The notes: generated by a model not told the origin, from the sequence alone. A DNA stretch of 64,000 bases from Tatumella morbirosei (GCF_000757425.2 NZ_JPKR02000003.1:1240001-1304000); one strand, 5' to 3'. Counted from the first letter of the stretch, positions 1 to 10,754 are shown. Made by a program: numbers and translations.

Positions 1-483
1 GCAACCGTCTGGGACAATGGTAATGAATTTTTCCCGCCCACCAGTATGCAGATTGCCAATATCCAGGCCGGCACCGGCAGCAATAACGTTATCCCGGGCG
101 ATCTGTTTGTCCAGTTCAATTTCCGGTTTAGCACCGAACTGACCGATGCCATGATCCGTGAACAGGTTGAGGCTCTGCTGAACCGTCATCAACTCAGATA
201 CAGTCTGGAATGGAATTTATCCGGCCAGCCCTTCCTGACATCTCAGGGAAAACTGGTCAATGCGGTAGTAAAAGCCGTTCAGCACTATAATGAAATTAAG
301 CCTCAGCTTCTGACCACCGGAGGTACCTCTGATGGCCGGTTTATTGCCCGGATGGGAGCACAAGTGGTGGAACTGGGGCCGGTAAATGCCACGATCCACA
401 AAATTAATGAATGTGTAAAAGCATCCGATCTGCAACTACTGAGCAGGATGTATCAACGGATCATGGATCAACTTGTTGCCTGA
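1..483 (+). CDS. dapE: Succinyl-diaminopimelate desuccinylase, C-terminal part
   Basis: The window opens inside this gene, so the start lies upstream. DapE hydrolyses N-succinyl-LL-diaminopimelate to LL-diaminopimelate and succinate in the cytoplasm, for lysine and peptidoglycan synthesis. The visible ~160 residues cover the end of the dimerisation domain ([20 protein letters not shown], nearly identical to E. coli) and the C-terminal part of the M20 zinc-peptidase domain, including [12 protein letters not shown] and the late metal-ligand region [11 protein letters not shown]. The gene ends with TGA and ypfN follows after 20 bases, as in E. coli. Identity is certain from near-complete match to the family; only the 5-prime part is missing. 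Confidence 0.97.
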   Translation, partial: ATVWDNGNEFFPPTSMQIANIQAGTGSNNVIPGDLFVQFNFRFSTELTDAMIREQVEALLNRHQLRYSLEWNLSGQPFLTSQGKLVNAVVKAVQHYNEIKPQLLTTGGTSDGRFIARMGAQVVELGPVNATIHKINECVKASDLQLLSRMYQRIMDQLVA

Positions 484-503
484 TCACTGAAGGAGCTACA
501 GTC

Positions 504-692
504 ATGGAATGGTTGAAACACTATTGGTGGGTCATTGTTATCCTGTTTATGATCGGTATTTTGGTTAACGTTTATAAAGATTTAAAACGTGTCGATCCCA
601 AAAAATATCTGGATAACAAACCCGAACTGCCCCCGCATCGTGATTTTAACGATAAGTGGGATGATGATGATGACTGGCCCGCTAAGAAATAA
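504..692 (+). CDS. ypfN: Small membrane protein YpfN (UPF0370)
   Basis: A 62-residue protein with one N-terminal membrane helix (about residues 6-24, [19 protein letters not shown]) and a charged cytoplasmic tail ending in a run of aspartates (KWDDDDDWP). This matches the enterobacterial UPF0370 family in length and tail. The ATG at 504 is preceded by AAGGAG, which decides the start over a longer frame running back into dapE. It follows dapE closely and is probably cotranscribed. No function is established for the family. Confidence 0.9.
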   Translation: MEWLKHYWWVIVILFMIGILVNVYKDLKRVDPKKYLDNKPELPPHRDFNDKWDDDDDWPAKK

Positions 693-705
693 TCCGCTAC
701 GGGTA

Positions 706-740
706 ATGCCGCTGGTCCCGGAACTTCGGGTCAGCGGCAT
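706..740. terminator. Hairpin between convergent ypfN and ypfH
   Basis: Arms ATGCCGCTG and CAGCGGCAT (9 bp, perfect), with an inner CCCG/CGGG pairing, lie between the ends of the convergent genes. There is no clear T run on either side, so it may be a weak bidirectional terminator or an mRNA 3-prime stabiliser. Confidence 0.5.
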
Positions 741-760
741 ATTGTGTAAGAACACAGGTT

Positions 761-1456
761 TCAGATCATCGGAATAACATCATCTTGTCCCGGAGTACTG
801 CCGCTCAACGCCTCATCAAAATAACGCTTAGGTACGGTGTACTTCAGATGATTAATCGCCAGTTGCAGACTTTTCTCATCAATGGCATGGGGTAAATCTT
901 CCACGCAATCCAGTGTCACATCGCCCCCCGCGCCAATGAGCCACTCTGCCGCCTGTTCGGCTCTTTTATACGGAATAACTTCGTCTTCATCACCATGAAT
1001 CAGATGGACAGTCGTCGCCAGCGATGCGGTCACCGGTGGCGTATTATAACTTCCGGATAATATCACTGCCCTGCCGGCCAGTTCAGGGATTACTTTCAGT
1101 GCCTCGAGAATCATAATTCCTCCCTGAGAGAATCCGACTAACGCTGTCGCCGCAGCGGTCACTCCGGTCTGAACTTGCCACTCTTTGACCAGTCCGGTGA
1201 ATTGCGGCATCACTTTATCGATATTATTTTGCCGTAATGTGACCGAGCAGTCCTGCTCGCTAAACCATTCACTGCCCCCCGCCATAAGTTGATGAGGACC
1301 ACCAATGGAGATCACATGCGATTGTGGGAACGCCTGTGCAAACCACTGGCCAATTCGGGCCATAGATGTCGGATTATCCCCACTGCGATGAAATAATAAA
1401 AACAACTGAGTCCCCGGGCCTGCGGGTGACTGCACAACTACCTGTTCAAGATCCAT
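761..1456 (-). CDS. ypfH: Carboxylesterase YpfH (alpha/beta hydrolase)
   Basis: An alpha/beta hydrolase of 231 residues, the usual length for YpfH esterases. The nucleophile elbow GFSQGG and a late GDED/HAID acid-histidine pair fit a Ser-Asp-His triad. The ATG at 1456 has AGGAGG seven bases upstream, which decides it over a GTG at 1501. An oddity is LLFHRSGDNP near residue 24, where the E. coli protein has HG; this position is near the oxyanion hole in the fold. It sits downstream of tmcA on the same strand with a 70-base gap. The natural substrate is unknown. Confidence 0.88.
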   Translation of the reverse strand: MDLEQVVVQSPAGPGTQLFLLFHRSGDNPTSMARIGQWFAQAFPQSHVISIGGPHQLMAGGSEWFSEQDCSVTLRQNNIDKVMPQFTGLVKEWQVQTGVTAAATALVGFSQGGIMILEALKVIPELAGRAVILSGSYNTPPVTASLATTVHLIHGDEDEVIPYKRAEQAAEWLIGAGGDVTLDCVEDLPHAIDEKSLQLAINHLKYTVPKRYFDEALSGSTPGQDDVIPMI

Positions 1457-1526
1457 AATATCCTCCTGCTGATTACTATAGCCTGCCAGCCAGCGAGCCA
1501 CACGCGGAAGATTTTGACCATAAGGG

Positions 1527-3530
1527 TCAAATTTTCCGTAACTGGTCCAGTTTCTGCTGCCACTGTACTGACTGTTGAGGATCCAGAGTGACCAATTGCT
1601 GAGAAATCTGTTGCCTTAACTGCCGTAACCAGGCTTTTCGACCACCGGATGCCACGATACTTTGATTCAGTGCTTTATCCTCATTACACGCTGCCAACAA
1701 GGATGGAGGGCATGGAGTAACAGCACACAAACGCATCAGCACCGGATATGAAGTTTCAAAAGGCCGGCTTCCCCAGGCAAATCCGGCCAGTTCCTGCCAG
1801 TCTGCATCACTCAACCCCTGAATATCCTGCTGCGCAGGCCGAATTATCTCTGACGGTAATTTCTCCAGCCAGTAAGGTGCGGCAAAGGCCAGGTTCCTCC
1901 GCAGCCATTGCTCAGCTTCCGCGGTAAAACGTGATGCTCTGTCACTTAATGGCAATACTGCCATTGCAGTATAACATCCACTGCTGGCTTCCCGCTGGCT
2001 GCCGACTCTGACCAGACGAAACCCACAACTGCGCCAGAATTGCCAAAGCTCTCCGGTCAGTCCAAAACTGACCGACAAATATTCACAGTCAGGGCCTGCT
2101 CCATTGATAGCTGCACTGACCAGATCTCTGCCGATACCCTGTCGCCTGACCTGAGGATGCACTGCCACCCGACTGATACGCAATGAACGCATCATCGCAG
2201 CTTCAGGAAAACCACTATGAGCCGCCAGCGACTGAGCCACCAGATTTCCTTTCGGACGACGAAAACCTGCCCATATGGCTTCACTCAACACACGGCTAAG
2301 TCCACCCTCTTCCAGCAACCACAAGGCACCGTGAATTTCGGTAGCTGTTTGTGCCAGCCAGAAATGCATACCAGGGGCATCCATCATCCGGCGCAGATCC
2401 AGTGGCGTAGTCCGGTAGTGGGCACTGCTTAACAACTGGTAGACCGCACGGGCTTTTTGCGGGGCCGATTGCCAACAATCCTGTGGCAACCGGCATATCT
2501 CCGGGATCTTCTCAGACAGGGGCGCAACGACTTCATCAAACAAAAACAGATGATTGATAAAACGTTCCAATGGATCCCCTGCGGCCCAGCGTAATGGATC
2601 GGACAAGCTAAAAAATTTTACCGCAGGTAACGAGGCGCAGAATTTTAGCAGGAACCCACGGCCCGTGCCTTCATAACCCTGGACCGTCGTGGCTAATAAA
2701 ACATGCCGGAAGTGGCTAATCATTTGCCCTAACAGAGGTGCAGGAATAGCTGCGGCCTCATCCACAATCAACCAGTCTCCGTCACGAGGAGGGTCGGCCA
2801 GTAATGCATCAGGAGCGACAAAACGGAATGCTTCACCCGCAAATTGTCGCAGAACATCAACCGAGGTTTTCGCCGGTGCGGTAATCAACGCCCCGGGACG
2901 ACTTTTTGCCAGCATACCCGCCAGAGCTGATTTTCCCCTGCCACGTGGCGCCGTCACGACTGCCACTCCAGGAGGTAATGACTGAAGTTGTTCCAGCACC
3001 GCGCGCTGTTGCACACCGGCAGCAGACTGCCAACGGGCTGGCACTGTCAGTGGCGGTATATCCGGTGACTGATACTGGTACCAGTAGCTGATATGACTAT
3101 CGCTGGCCAGTACCGTCTGCAGATGCTGCATAAAATAAGGTGTCGCAATAGCCTCAGGCGTGTCTGCCCAGCGCAGGCTGTCCTGACAGAGTCGTCGTGT
3201 CCATTGTTCGCGGGGCGGCAATAACAACAACAGCCAACTGCCTGGCAGCAGTGTTCCGGCAAGGCAGGCCAGGGCTTCTGCATGAAACCCTCGTCGGGCA
3301 TCGAAAATGGCATGCATAAACTCGCGTCCAAGCAGACCTCTGACCGCTGAAGGTAACACATGAGGTTCCGGCGCCTGGGGGGCCGGACTGACAGTCAGCC
3401 AGTTTCCGGCCACGGATTGCCGGATATCCGTGGCCGCGCTTATCACCCAGTCATCACTGCCACAGATAACACAAATGCGTCGGACTCCGGCCCGGCGCAT
3501 CTGTTCACTGCCAGATTGCCAGTCGGTCAT
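1527..3530 (-). CDS. tmcA: tRNA(Met) cytidine acetyltransferase TmcA
   Basis: TmcA makes N4-acetylcytidine at the wobble base of elongator tRNA(Met), using acetyl-CoA and ATP. The 667 residues show an N-terminal domain, a helicase-like ATPase core with Walker [10 protein letters not shown] (about residue 197) and a DEAAAI Walker B, then a GNAT domain with acetyl-CoA motif RRQGIGRDL, and a C-terminal tRNA-binding tail. Length and order match E. coli TmcA (YpfI). The start codon overlaps the ypfJ stop by four bases (ATGA), so translation is likely coupled to ypfJ. Confidence 0.95.
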   Translation of the reverse strand: MTDWQSGSEQMRRAGVRRICVICGSDDWVISAATDIRQSVAGNWLTVSPAPQAPEPHVLPSAVRGLLGREFMHAIFDARRGFHAEALACLAGTLLPGSWLLLLLPPREQWTRRLCQDSLRWADTPEAIATPYFMQHLQTVLASDSHISYWYQYQSPDIPPLTVPARWQSAAGVQQRAVLEQLQSLPPGVAVVTAPRGRGKSALAGMLAKSRPGALITAPAKTSVDVLRQFAGEAFRFVAPDALLADPPRDGDWLIVDEAAAIPAPLLGQMISHFRHVLLATTVQGYEGTGRGFLLKFCASLPAVKFFSLSDPLRWAAGDPLERFINHLFLFDEVVAPLSEKIPEICRLPQDCWQSAPQKARAVYQLLSSAHYRTTPLDLRRMMDAPGMHFWLAQTATEIHGALWLLEEGGLSRVLSEAIWAGFRRPKGNLVAQSLAAHSGFPEAAMMRSLRISRVAVHPQVRRQGIGRDLVSAAINGAGPDCEYLSVSFGLTGELWQFWRSCGFRLVRVGSQREASSGCYTAMAVLPLSDRASRFTAEAEQWLRRNLAFAAPYWLEKLPSEIIRPAQQDIQGLSDADWQELAGFAWGSRPFETSYPVLMRLCAVTPCPPSLLAACNEDKALNQSIVASGGRKAWLRQLRQQISQQLVTLDPQQSVQWQQKLDQLRKI

Positions 3531-4405
3531 CCGGCGGAGAAAGTGTTACATTGCGCAGGATTGCCACTGTCAAAACCACGCTTAAACCAACTGTAACGTT
3601 GCTGAGAAGTACCATGGGTAAAACTATCCGGCACTATACGCCCCTGACTTTGTTGTTGCAGTTTATCGTCACCGATGGCTTCTGCGGCATTAAGAGCCTC
3701 CTGCAGATCACCGGTTTCCAGCACATTTTGCTGTTGCATGTAGTGTCCCCAGACACCGGCAAAACAATCTGCCTGAAGTTCGAGCTTCACTGAAAGATGG
3801 TTTGCTTCCGTCTGAGTACTGCGTTGCTGTTGCTCTCTGACTTTTTCTTCAATCCCCAGCAGTTTCTGTACATGGTGTCCAACTTCATGGGCGATGACAT
3901 AACCATCAGCAAAATCACCACCAGCACCCAGTTTATTTTTCAGTTCATCATAAAACGACAGATCGATATACACTGTCTGGTCGGCCGGGCAATAAAAGGG
4001 GCCCATCACGGACTGACCGGTGCCACATCCGGTGGTGGTCTGCCCACGATACATGACCAGTTTTGGGTTCACATACTGCTTGCCCATTTTCTGAAAAATT
4101 TCACTCCAGGTATCTTCCGTGGAAGCCAGAATCACCGAAGTGAACTTCGCCGCCTGTGCATCAGAGGAGCTTTGCACATGCCCCTGACTTTGAGACTGCG
4201 TAGTGGTGACACTGCTGCCCCCTCCCCCCAGTAACGGAGTCAGGTCATAGCCATAATAACCCGCGACAACCACGACTATCAGGATGACTATCCCGCCTTT
4301 ACCTCGTGGAATCCGGATACCGCCACCGCCCATACCACCACTACCTGAAGACTGATCGCGACGATCTTCCACATTGTCGCTTTCACGACGCCCTTGCCAA
4401 CGCAT
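3527..4405 (-). CDS. ypfJ: Putative neutral zinc metallopeptidase YpfJ
   Basis: A 292-residue protein with a glycine-rich N-terminus, one membrane helix (about residues 39-54) and a large C-terminal domain presumably in the periplasm. The HEVGHH motif at about residues 173-178 is the zinc-binding and catalytic site of the YpfJ/neutral zinc metallopeptidase family. A later ELQADCFAG segment gives the likely third ligand region. It is the first gene of the ypfJ-tmcA(-ypfH) run and overlaps tmcA by four bases. Its substrate is not known. Confidence 0.9.
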   Translation of the reverse strand: MRWQGRRESDNVEDRRDQSSGSGGMGGGGIRIPRGKGGIVILIVVVVAGYYGYDLTPLLGGGGSSVTTTQSQSQGHVQSSSDAQAAKFTSVILASTEDTWSEIFQKMGKQYVNPKLVMYRGQTTTGCGTGQSVMGPFYCPADQTVYIDLSFYDELKNKLGAGGDFADGYVIAHEVGHHVQKLLGIEEKVREQQQRSTQTEANHLSVKLELQADCFAGVWGHYMQQQNVLETGDLQEALNAAEAIGDDKLQQQSQGRIVPDSFTHGTSQQRYSWFKRGFDSGNPAQCNTFSAG

Positions 4406-4524
4406 CTGTTACCTCTGTTATTTTTTTTTACATTCTGATGATTTTAGTTGCGTATCTGGCAGATGACCAGCATCGCTATCTGAAACTCAGTGAGAACAAC
4501 AAAACCAGGTAACAGAAACAGCAA

Positions 4525-4557
4525 CGCCGGTCAGGAAGAAACTCTGCCTGACCGGCG
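4525..4557 (-). terminator. Hairpin downstream of purC
   Basis: Perfect 11-bp arms CGCCGGTCAGG and CCTGACCGGCG, 25 bases beyond the purC stop. In the purC direction the following bases are only moderately T-rich. Likely the purC terminator. Confidence 0.65.
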
Positions 4558-4582
4558 CTCTTAAGAAGGACCGAAATCTATC

Positions 4583-5296
4583 TTAATCCAGTGGGACACC
4601 TAAACGGTGAGCAACTTCTTCATAGGCCTCAACCACACCGCCCAGGCTTTGGCGGAAACGGTCTTTATCCATTTTTGCCATGGTGGTTTTATCCCAAAGG
4701 CGGGCACCGTCCGGGGAGAATTCATCACCCAGTACAACCTCACCGTTGAATAGTCCAAATTCCAGCTTAAAGTCCACCAGAATCAGTCCTGCATCGTCAA
4801 ACATCTGGCTTAAGACTTCATTCGCTTTAAGAGTCAACTCGCGCATCCGTGCCAGATGCTGCTGGCTGACCCAGCCAAAGGTTTCGCAGTAAGATTCATT
4901 AATCATCGGGTCATGATGCGCATCGTCTTTCAGGAACAGATCGAACAGTGGCGGGTTCAGAGCAATCCCCTCTTCCACACCCAATCTTTTCACCAGAGAT
5001 CCCGCCGCGCGGTTACGTACCACACACTCTACCGGAACCATATCCAGTTTTTTTACCAACGCTTCGGTATCTGAAAGCAATGCTTCCATCTGAGTCGGAA
5101 TGCCGGCCTGCTGCAATTTTTGCATAATAAAATAGTTAAATTTATTATTAACCATTCCCTTACGGTCAAACTGCTCGATTCTGGCACCGTCTCCTGCTGA
5201 TGTATCATTGCGGAATTCAAGTATCAGCAAATCAGGATTATCGGTACTGAATACTGTTTTAGCCTTGCCGCGATACAACTCAGCTTGCTTTTGCAT
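4583..5296 (-). CDS. purC: SAICAR synthetase PurC
   Basis: PurC joins CAIR and aspartate with ATP to form SAICAR in de novo purine synthesis. The 237-residue product starting [13 protein letters not shown] is collinear with E. coli PurC over its whole length, including [11 protein letters not shown] and [12 protein letters not shown]. The ATG at 5296 has GGAG just upstream and gives the family length; an upstream in-frame ATG would add six residues without homology. A PurR box with overlapping promoter lies about 65 bases upstream and a terminator separates it from bamC, so it is probably an independent unit. Confidence 0.97.
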   Translation of the reverse strand: MQKQAELYRGKAKTVFSTDNPDLLILEFRNDTSAGDGARIEQFDRKGMVNNKFNYFIMQKLQQAGIPTQMEALLSDTEALVKKLDMVPVECVVRNRAAGSLVKRLGVEEGIALNPPLFDLFLKDDAHHDPMINESYCETFGWVSQQHLARMRELTLKANEVLSQMFDDAGLILVDFKLEFGLFNGEVVLGDEFSPDGARLWDKTTMAKMDKDRFRQSLGGVVEAYEEVAHRLGVPLD

Positions 5297-5344
5297 CTTG
5301 TTAACTCCAAACATGAAAGAACTTACGCACGGTTACTGATTTTA

Positions 5345-5376
5345 GCTAAACCATCTCTCTGCGCAATCGTTTACCT
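5345..5376 (-). promoter_or_regulatory. PurR operator and promoter of purC
   Basis: GCGCAATCGTTTACCT at 5361-5376 matches the palindromic PurR consensus ACGCAAACGTTTGCGT at most positions. Read on the minus strand, TTGCGC inside the box is followed after 16 bases by TAAAAT, a good -35/-10 pair. PurR with hypoxanthine or guanine would therefore block this promoter directly. The match and spacing are seen; repression is inferred from E. coli purC. Confidence 0.75.
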
Positions 5377-5406
5377 GCCAGCGACTATTATGCCAAATTA
5401 AAAACA

Positions 5407-5434
5407 AAAAGGCCGGAGAATCTCCGGCCTTTTC
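5407..5434 (-). terminator. Rho-independent terminator after bamC
   Basis: Perfect arms AAGGCCGGAGA and TCTCCGGCCTT followed on the minus strand by TTTTTGTTTTT. It begins right after the bamC stop codon and ends the dapA-bamC transcript. Confidence 0.9.
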
Positions 5435-5437
5435 CAT

Positions 5438-6466
5438 TTATTTGTTAAACGCCGCCTGAAGAACAGGCACCAGCGCATCATTCTGCGACTGGGTCAACAC
5501 ATGACCTTTCGGATCGATAAACTGCAGACTGCTCCGGTTACCCAAATCACCCAACTGTAATTTGTAATCCCCCTTCGCCAGTTCCGGGTCTTTCGCTCCT
5601 AACGCATCCCATGCTGCACTGCCAGGTTGCTTATAAGACACCTTCAGACTACCGTCTGAACGGTCTTTATCCGACACCGTCATTCCGATACGCAGCAATG
5701 CGGCAGGCAGACGTTGCCATGTGGCAGTATAAGGTGCACGAATAATCAGATCTGGTAATCCGGTATCATCAGCTCCGCTCTGCACATCGATAGTACCGAC
5801 TTTATTGTTTCCGGCATTTTCACGGGCAGTTTCCTGGGCATTTAGCCCGATGGTAATCGCATTAAGCAATTGTGCGGTATAACGCTGAACTTCACCGGTA
5901 GAAGTCACTGCAACCCCTTTCTGTTGCAGTTCCAGTGAGCGCACAGTTAACACGGTCTGATAGCTTTGTTTCTGAATCGAGACCTGATAACGCCCCCGGT
6001 ACTGATGATCTTCATCCGGGCGGTTCCAGTCGATCCAGTCAGTTGTCAGTTGCTGTGCTGCATCATTGCGATCGGCAATCTTATATTTATCCGCTTCCAG
6101 GACATTAATCACCTGTGTCCACAAATCGGCTTGCTGATTCTCGAGGATCAGCGATGCACTGTTTCCACTAAACTGAGTACGGGTTCCGGTCAGCAAGGCC
6201 AGTGGCTGTGCAGGTGGCCGAATATCCAGCATTTTGCCAGTCGCCCCCTGAGCCGGGGCCGGTGGGACCTGATACTGTGCATTTTCCAACGGTAAAATCA
6301 TACCGGAGGGGACATTCAGATCATGTAAACCGGAAGCTTTCAGATAGTCTTCATTCCCGTTGATTTGCCGCTTGTAATGCTGATCGTTAGAACAGGCAGC
6401 CAGTAATAATACCACTGACAAGCCGGCTACTTTTGCGACTGCAGAACTCTTAACTGAGTAAGCCAT
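5438..6466 (-). CDS. bamC: Outer-membrane assembly lipoprotein BamC
   Basis: BamC is a lipoprotein subunit of the BAM complex that inserts beta-barrel proteins into the outer membrane. The 342-residue product has a signal peptide with lipobox LLAAC near residue 25, then the unstructured N-terminal stretch that lies on BamD (LNVPSGMILP), followed by two helix-grip domains. Length and layout match E. coli BamC (344). It starts 14 bases after dapA and should share its transcript. Confidence 0.95.
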   Translation of the reverse strand: MAYSVKSSAVAKVAGLSVVLLLAACSNDQHYKRQINGNEDYLKASGLHDLNVPSGMILPLENAQYQVPPAPAQGATGKMLDIRPPAQPLALLTGTRTQFSGNSASLILENQQADLWTQVINVLEADKYKIADRNDAAQQLTTDWIDWNRPDEDHQYRGRYQVSIQKQSYQTVLTVRSLELQQKGVAVTSTGEVQRYTAQLLNAITIGLNAQETARENAGNNKVGTIDVQSGADDTGLPDLIIRAPYTATWQRLPAALLRIGMTVSDKDRSDGSLKVSYKQPGSAAWDALGAKDPELAKGDYKLQLGDLGNRSSLQFIDPKGHVLTQSQNDALVPVLQAAFNK

Positions 6467-6480
6467 TCAAACTCCCTAAA

Positions 6481-7359
6481 TTATCGCAAACCTGCATCAC
6501 GTAAAGCTTTCTCCACCACTGGCACTGCATTCGCAGTCAACGGGGTCATCGGCAGGCGTAATGTGTCGTTTGCGATCAACCCCAGCTGTTTCGCTGCCCA
6601 CTTAACGGGGATCGGATTGGGTTCACAAAATAACGTATGATGTAATACCATCAGACGCTGATTCAGATGCCGGGCTTCAGCATAATGACCTTGTTCGGCC
6701 AGCTGACATAAATCGGCCATTTCACGTGCAGCAATGTTCGCCGTCACTGAAATAACGCCCGAACCACCCAGTTGCATAAAGTCTAACGCACTGGCGTCAT
6801 CGCCGCTCAGTAAAATAAACTTGTCATCAACCAGCTCTTGGATCTGGCTAACGCGGGATAAGTTCCCTGTCGCTTCTTTTATTCCGATAATATTTTTTAT
6901 TTCGGCTAAACGGGCTACCGTTTCAGGCAACATATCACAACCAGTACGCGACGGAACATTATACAGAATTTGCGGCAATGCGCTGCTTTCTGCAATGGCT
7001 TTGAAGTGCTGAAACATCCCTTCCTGAGTAGGACGATTGTAGTAAGGAACGACCGTCAGACAGCCAACCACCCCGCTATCTTCAAAGTGGCGGGTCAATT
7101 CAATGCCTTCCGCTGTTGCATTGGTACCGGTACCGGCAATGACAGGAATACGCCCTTCTGCCAGCTCGACGGTCGCTTTCACCACCTCAACATGCTCAGC
7201 ATGGCTAAGCGTTGCCGATTCGCCGGTGGTCCCGACAGAAACAATGGCAGAAGTTCCACTATCAATATGATAATTAATTAGTTTTTTTAGGCTGTCACGG
7301 CAAAGGTCACCGTTATCATCCATTGGTGTAACCAGCGCAACAATACTTCCGGTAAACAT
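6481..7359 (-). CDS. dapA: 4-hydroxy-tetrahydrodipicolinate synthase DapA
   Basis: DapA condenses pyruvate and aspartate semialdehyde, the first committed step to diaminopimelate and lysine. The 292-residue TIM-barrel product carries the Schiff-base lysine in IGIKEATGN (about residue 161), the tyrosine of [11 protein letters not shown] and the TTGESATL loop. The ATG at 7359 has AGGGGA upstream and gives exactly the E. coli length; a longer in-frame start has no support. It lies divergent to gcvR and heads the dapA-bamC operon, as in E. coli. Confidence 0.96.
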   Translation of the reverse strand: MFTGSIVALVTPMDDNGDLCRDSLKKLINYHIDSGTSAIVSVGTTGESATLSHAEHVEVVKATVELAEGRIPVIAGTGTNATAEGIELTRHFEDSGVVGCLTVVPYYNRPTQEGMFQHFKAIAESSALPQILYNVPSRTGCDMLPETVARLAEIKNIIGIKEATGNLSRVSQIQELVDDKFILLSGDDASALDFMQLGGSGVISVTANIAAREMADLCQLAEQGHYAEARHLNQRLMVLHHTLFCEPNPIPVKWAAKQLGLIANDTLRLPMTPLTANAVPVVEKALRDAGLR

Positions 7360-7500
7360 TAGTGATCCCCTCAACTGACAATTACTTCATGGTAAGGTTT
7401 AGTTCATGTGAAAAGCAAGCAAGCCAGTCGCTTCCTGTGCTTGTCAGCAGTTTTTTTATGTTTACCTTAAGGTTATTAGTAAAAAACAGGAAAGACGACT

Positions 7501-8078
7501 TTGCCGCAATCACAGCAACACCATCTGGTTATTACCGCACTCGGTGCTGACCGACCGGGGATCGTGAATACCATTACCCGCCATGTCAGCCGTTGCGGGT
7601 GCAATATTGACGACAGCCGCCTCGCCCTGCTCGGAGATGAGTTTACCTTTATCATGCTGCTTTCCGGCAGTTGGAATGCAATTGGCTTAATTGAGTCGAC
7701 CCTGCCGCTGAAAGGAGCAGAACTCGAACTATTAATTATTATGAAGCGTACCCGGGTGGATACCCACCCCCCCGGCCGGAGACTACCTGGATTGAAGTCG
7801 AGGTGCCCGATACTCCGGGTATTATCGAACGCTTTACCGACCTGCTCGATCAGAACCAGATGAATATTGCGGAACTGGTCTCACGGATAAAACCCGCACA
7901 GGAAAAAACGCCACCGACCCTGTATATCCAGATGACTGCACACAGCGCTCTGCCAAGACAACGCAACTTATTTGAACAGGCATTTCATCAGCTCTGTACA
8001 GAACTGAAAGCACAAGGCAGTATACGGCTGTACAGCATGCTGGACAGTGACGCATCAGAGACATTCCCTGCACAATGA
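7501..8078 (+). pseudogene. gcvR: Glycine cleavage regulator GcvR, frameshifted
   Basis: GcvR binds GcvA and controls the glycine cleavage operon in response to glycine. The first ACT domain is intact in one frame (HLVITALGADRPGIVNTI to ELLIIMKRT, about 85 residues). The second ACT domain continues in another frame (TTWIEVEVPDTPGII onward to 8078). The switch falls at the seven-C run 7767-7773; one more C would restore a single frame of normal length (about 190 residues). The likely start is TTG at 7501 with AGGAA upstream. This is either a real loss, a phase-variable tract or a base-calling error; both halves look otherwise well conserved, which favours recent or artefactual damage. Confidence 0.85.
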
Positions 8079-8248
8079 GTGACCGCCGGTTACCATTGAA
8101 CTCTTCTGACTGCGTCAGCGTGTTTATCTGAAGTATTAAGCATTTTCCGCACTTGCTCTGCGGCAGTTTATTACCGAAGGTAATGCAGTCTGATAAAATT
8201 AATGTTAACGGGCTGATTCAGCCAAAAGATAAGAATCGGAGAGTTGTG

Positions 8249-8713
8249 ATGAATCCACTGAAAGCCGGCGATAGTGCCCCATTGTTTAGCTTGCCAGATC
8301 AGGATGGAGAACAAGTTAACCTGAGCGACTTCCAGGGAGAACGGGTACTCATTTATTTTTATCCTAAAGCAATGACCCCGGGATGTACTGTGCAGGCCTG
8401 TGGTTTACGGGACAATATGTCAGCCCTGAACAAAGCCGGAGTACAGGTATTGGGTATCAGTACTGATAAACCAGAGAAGCTCTCCCGTTTTGCCGAAAAG
8501 GAGCTGCTGAACTTTACACTGTTATCTGATGAAGACCACCAGGTCTGCGAGCAGTTTGGCATCTGGGGAGAAAAGAACTTCATGGGTAAAACCTATGACG
8601 GTATTCACCGCACAACTTTTCTGGTCGGAACTGACGGTAAAATCGAAAAAGTGTTTGATGATTTTAAAACCTCAAACCACCACGATGTTGTCCTCAGTTA
8701 CCTGCAAGCCTGA
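8249..8713 (+). CDS. bcp: Thiol peroxidase Bcp (peroxiredoxin Q)
   Basis: Bcp reduces hydrogen and organic peroxides using thioredoxin. The 154-residue product has the peroxiredoxin site [14 protein letters not shown], with the peroxidatic cysteine in PGCT and the resolving cysteine five residues later, as in the BCP subfamily. The ATG at 8249 follows CGGAGAG and gives the family length; a longer in-frame start at 8153 adds a low-quality extension. It stands alone between gcvR and bepA, with its own terminator. Confidence 0.94.
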   Translation: MNPLKAGDSAPLFSLPDQDGEQVNLSDFQGERVLIYFYPKAMTPGCTVQACGLRDNMSALNKAGVQVLGISTDKPEKLSRFAEKELLNFTLLSDEDHQVCEQFGIWGEKNFMGKTYDGIHRTTFLVGTDGKIEKVFDDFKTSNHHDVVLSYLQA

Positions 8714-8728
8714 TTTTCATTATTCTCT

Positions 8729-8760
8729 GCCGTCGGAGCATCCTCCGGCGGCATCTTTCT
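8729..8760 (+). terminator. Terminator after bcp
   Basis: GCCGTCGGAG and CTCCGGCGGC form a 10-bp stem with one G-T pair and a four-base loop. ATCTTTCTCTCTCT follows. It lies 16 bases past the bcp stop. Confidence 0.7.
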
Positions 8761-8921
8761 CTCTCTCTGTACCTCGTAAACACTCTGCTATACTGCATAG
8801 CAAATCGCTGCAAGACGCACAAAAGAATCTGCCCGATAATGGTACACATCGGTTAACTTTCCGCGAACCTACGGCCAGTCTCAGAGTCAAAAATTTCATG
8901 GCCGACAAACAGGGACAGGTG

Positions 8922-10400
8922 ATGAGATACTCCTTCAACAAAACGCTGACAGCCCTGATGTTTTTAACATCCGTCTGTGGTTCAGTTCCCGCCTCTTTCG
9001 CCGATGTCACCGATACTCTGCCGGATATCGGGACGACGGCCGGAGCAACCCTTTCTATCAATCAGGAGTTGCAGATTGGGGATTTTTACGTTCGCGAACT
9101 GCGTGGCAGCGCGCCTCTGATCAATGATCCTCTACTGACCGGATATATAAATAACATTGGCCAGCGGCTGGTCGCCCATGCCTGGTCAGTCAAAACCCCC
9201 TTTCATTTTTATCTGATACAAAATGATGAGTTAAATGCCTTTGCTTTTTTTGGCGGCAATGTTGTCCTGCATTCGGCGATATTCCGTTACACCGATAATG
9301 AAAGCCAACTGGCTTCGGTAATGGCGCACGAAATCTCGCACGTTACTCAACGGCATTTAGCCAGAGCAATGGAAGCACAAAAACGTAGTGCACCGCTCAC
9401 CTGGGTCGGGGCATTAGGTTCGATATTGCTGGCAATAGCTAATCCTGAAGCCGGAATGGCAGCATTAAGCGGTACTTTGGCCGGAACTCAGCAGGGCATG
9501 ATCAGTTTCACACAGGAAAATGAAAAGGAAGCAGACCGCATAGGAATTCAGGTATTACAACGTTCAGGTTTTGATCCGCAAGCCATGCCGGCTTTCTTAG
9601 AGAAGCTCGCCGACCAGACCCGTTACGCCTCTAAACCTCCGGAGATACTGTTAACCCACCCGCTGCCGGACAGCCGACTGGCTGATGCCCGTGACCGGGC
9701 AAACCAAATGCCGAGGGTGGTAGTTCACTCCTCACAGGATTTCTTTTTTGCCAAAGTCCGCATCATGGGGATGTATGGAACCTCTCAGTTAACCAACAGC
9801 AGCGGCCTGCTGGACGATGTGCTGGCCCAGTACGCCCGGGGGAATGTTCGTCAACAACTGGCAGCAAAATATGGCAAAGCTGTACAGTTCCTGGAAGCGA
9901 AAAAATTCCAGGATGCTAAAAATATTATTCAGCCACTGTTACAGAGCCAGCCCGCAAATCCATGGTTTCTCGATATCATGACTGATATTGATATTGGCCT
10001 GAAACAACCAGCTGCAGCGGTCAGTATGCTTACCTCAGCCAGTAGTCCGCAGAATAATCCGGTCATTCAGTTAAATCTGGCTAACGCTTATTTACAGGCT
10101 GGTCAGGCTGCCAACGCCAGTAAGCTGCTTAACCGCTATACCTGGTCCTATCCGGATGATCCCAATGGCTGGGATTTACTCAGCCAGGCCAACGCGGCTC
10201 AGGGACTCAGTGATGAAGTGCTGTTTGATCAGGCGCAGGGGCTGGCCCTCAATGGTCAGTTGGATCAGGCGATACGGGCACTGAGCAGCGCCAGCGCACA
10301 GTCGCCGGTTGGCAGCCTAAAACAGGCACGTTATGATGCGCGCATTGACCAACTCCGGCAGCTGCAACAACGCTTCCGACAGTATCAGAAAGGATCGTAA
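8922..10400 (+). CDS. bepA: Periplasmic protease and chaperone BepA
   Basis: BepA is an M48 metalloprotease in the periplasm that promotes LptD assembly and degrades stalled outer-membrane proteins. The 492 residues show a signal peptide ending near SFAD, the zinc motif HEISH at about residues 136-140, a third-ligand EKEADRIG segment, and a C-terminal TPR domain. It is collinear with E. coli BepA (487). The chosen ATG has AGGG seven bases upstream; an ATG 24 bases earlier would spoil the signal peptide. yfgD follows after three bases. Confidence 0.95.
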   Translation: MRYSFNKTLTALMFLTSVCGSVPASFADVTDTLPDIGTTAGATLSINQELQIGDFYVRELRGSAPLINDPLLTGYINNIGQRLVAHAWSVKTPFHFYLIQNDELNAFAFFGGNVVLHSAIFRYTDNESQLASVMAHEISHVTQRHLARAMEAQKRSAPLTWVGALGSILLAIANPEAGMAALSGTLAGTQQGMISFTQENEKEADRIGIQVLQRSGFDPQAMPAFLEKLADQTRYASKPPEILLTHPLPDSRLADARDRANQMPRVVVHSSQDFFFAKVRIMGMYGTSQLTNSSGLLDDVLAQYARGNVRQQLAAKYGKAVQFLEAKKFQDAKNIIQPLLQSQPANPWFLDIMTDIDIGLKQPAAAVSMLTSASSPQNNPVIQLNLANAYLQAGQAANASKLLNRYTWSYPDDPNGWDLLSQANAAQGLSDEVLFDQAQGLALNGQLDQAIRALSSASAQSPVGSLKQARYDARIDQLRQLQQRFRQYQKGS

Positions 10401-10403
10401 CTT

Positions 10404-10754
10404 ATGACTCTGCAAATTTATCATAATCCCCGCTGCTCAAAGAGCCGAGAAACACTACAACTACTTCAACAACAAGGTCTTCAGCCGGAAATTATCCTTT
10501 ATCTTGATAATCCACCAGATGTTGCCACGTTAAAGAATCTGCTAAAAAAACTGGGATTTTCTGAACCACGTCAGTTAATACGTAAAGGGGAAGAGATTTA
10601 TAAACAACTCGGATTGACGTCACCCTCACTAACTGATGAAGCCCTGCTGTCGGCAATGGCAGAACATCCAAAACTTATTGAACGACCGATTGTAATCAAT
10701 GGCGATCAGGCAAAGCTAGGTCGGCCGCCGGAGAATGTTCTGACTATCCTTTAG
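10404..10754 (+). CDS. yfgD: ArsC-family thioredoxin-fold protein YfgD
   Basis: A 116-residue protein of the arsenate reductase family. The N-terminal HNPRCSKSRETL motif holds the catalytic cysteine, and the RPIVINGDQAKLGRPPENV segment supplies the C-terminal arginine typical of ArsC. It has the length of E. coli YfgD, whose arsenate reductase activity is assumed rather than proven. It starts three bases after bepA with AGGAT as ribosome site, so it is cotranscribed. No arsenic-resistance genes are nearby, arguing against a dedicated arsenic role. Confidence 0.88.
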   Translation: MTLQIYHNPRCSKSRETLQLLQQQGLQPEIILYLDNPPDVATLKNLLKKLGFSEPRQLIRKGEEIYKQLGLTSPSLTDEALLSAMAEHPKLIERPIVINGDQAKLGRPPENVLTIL

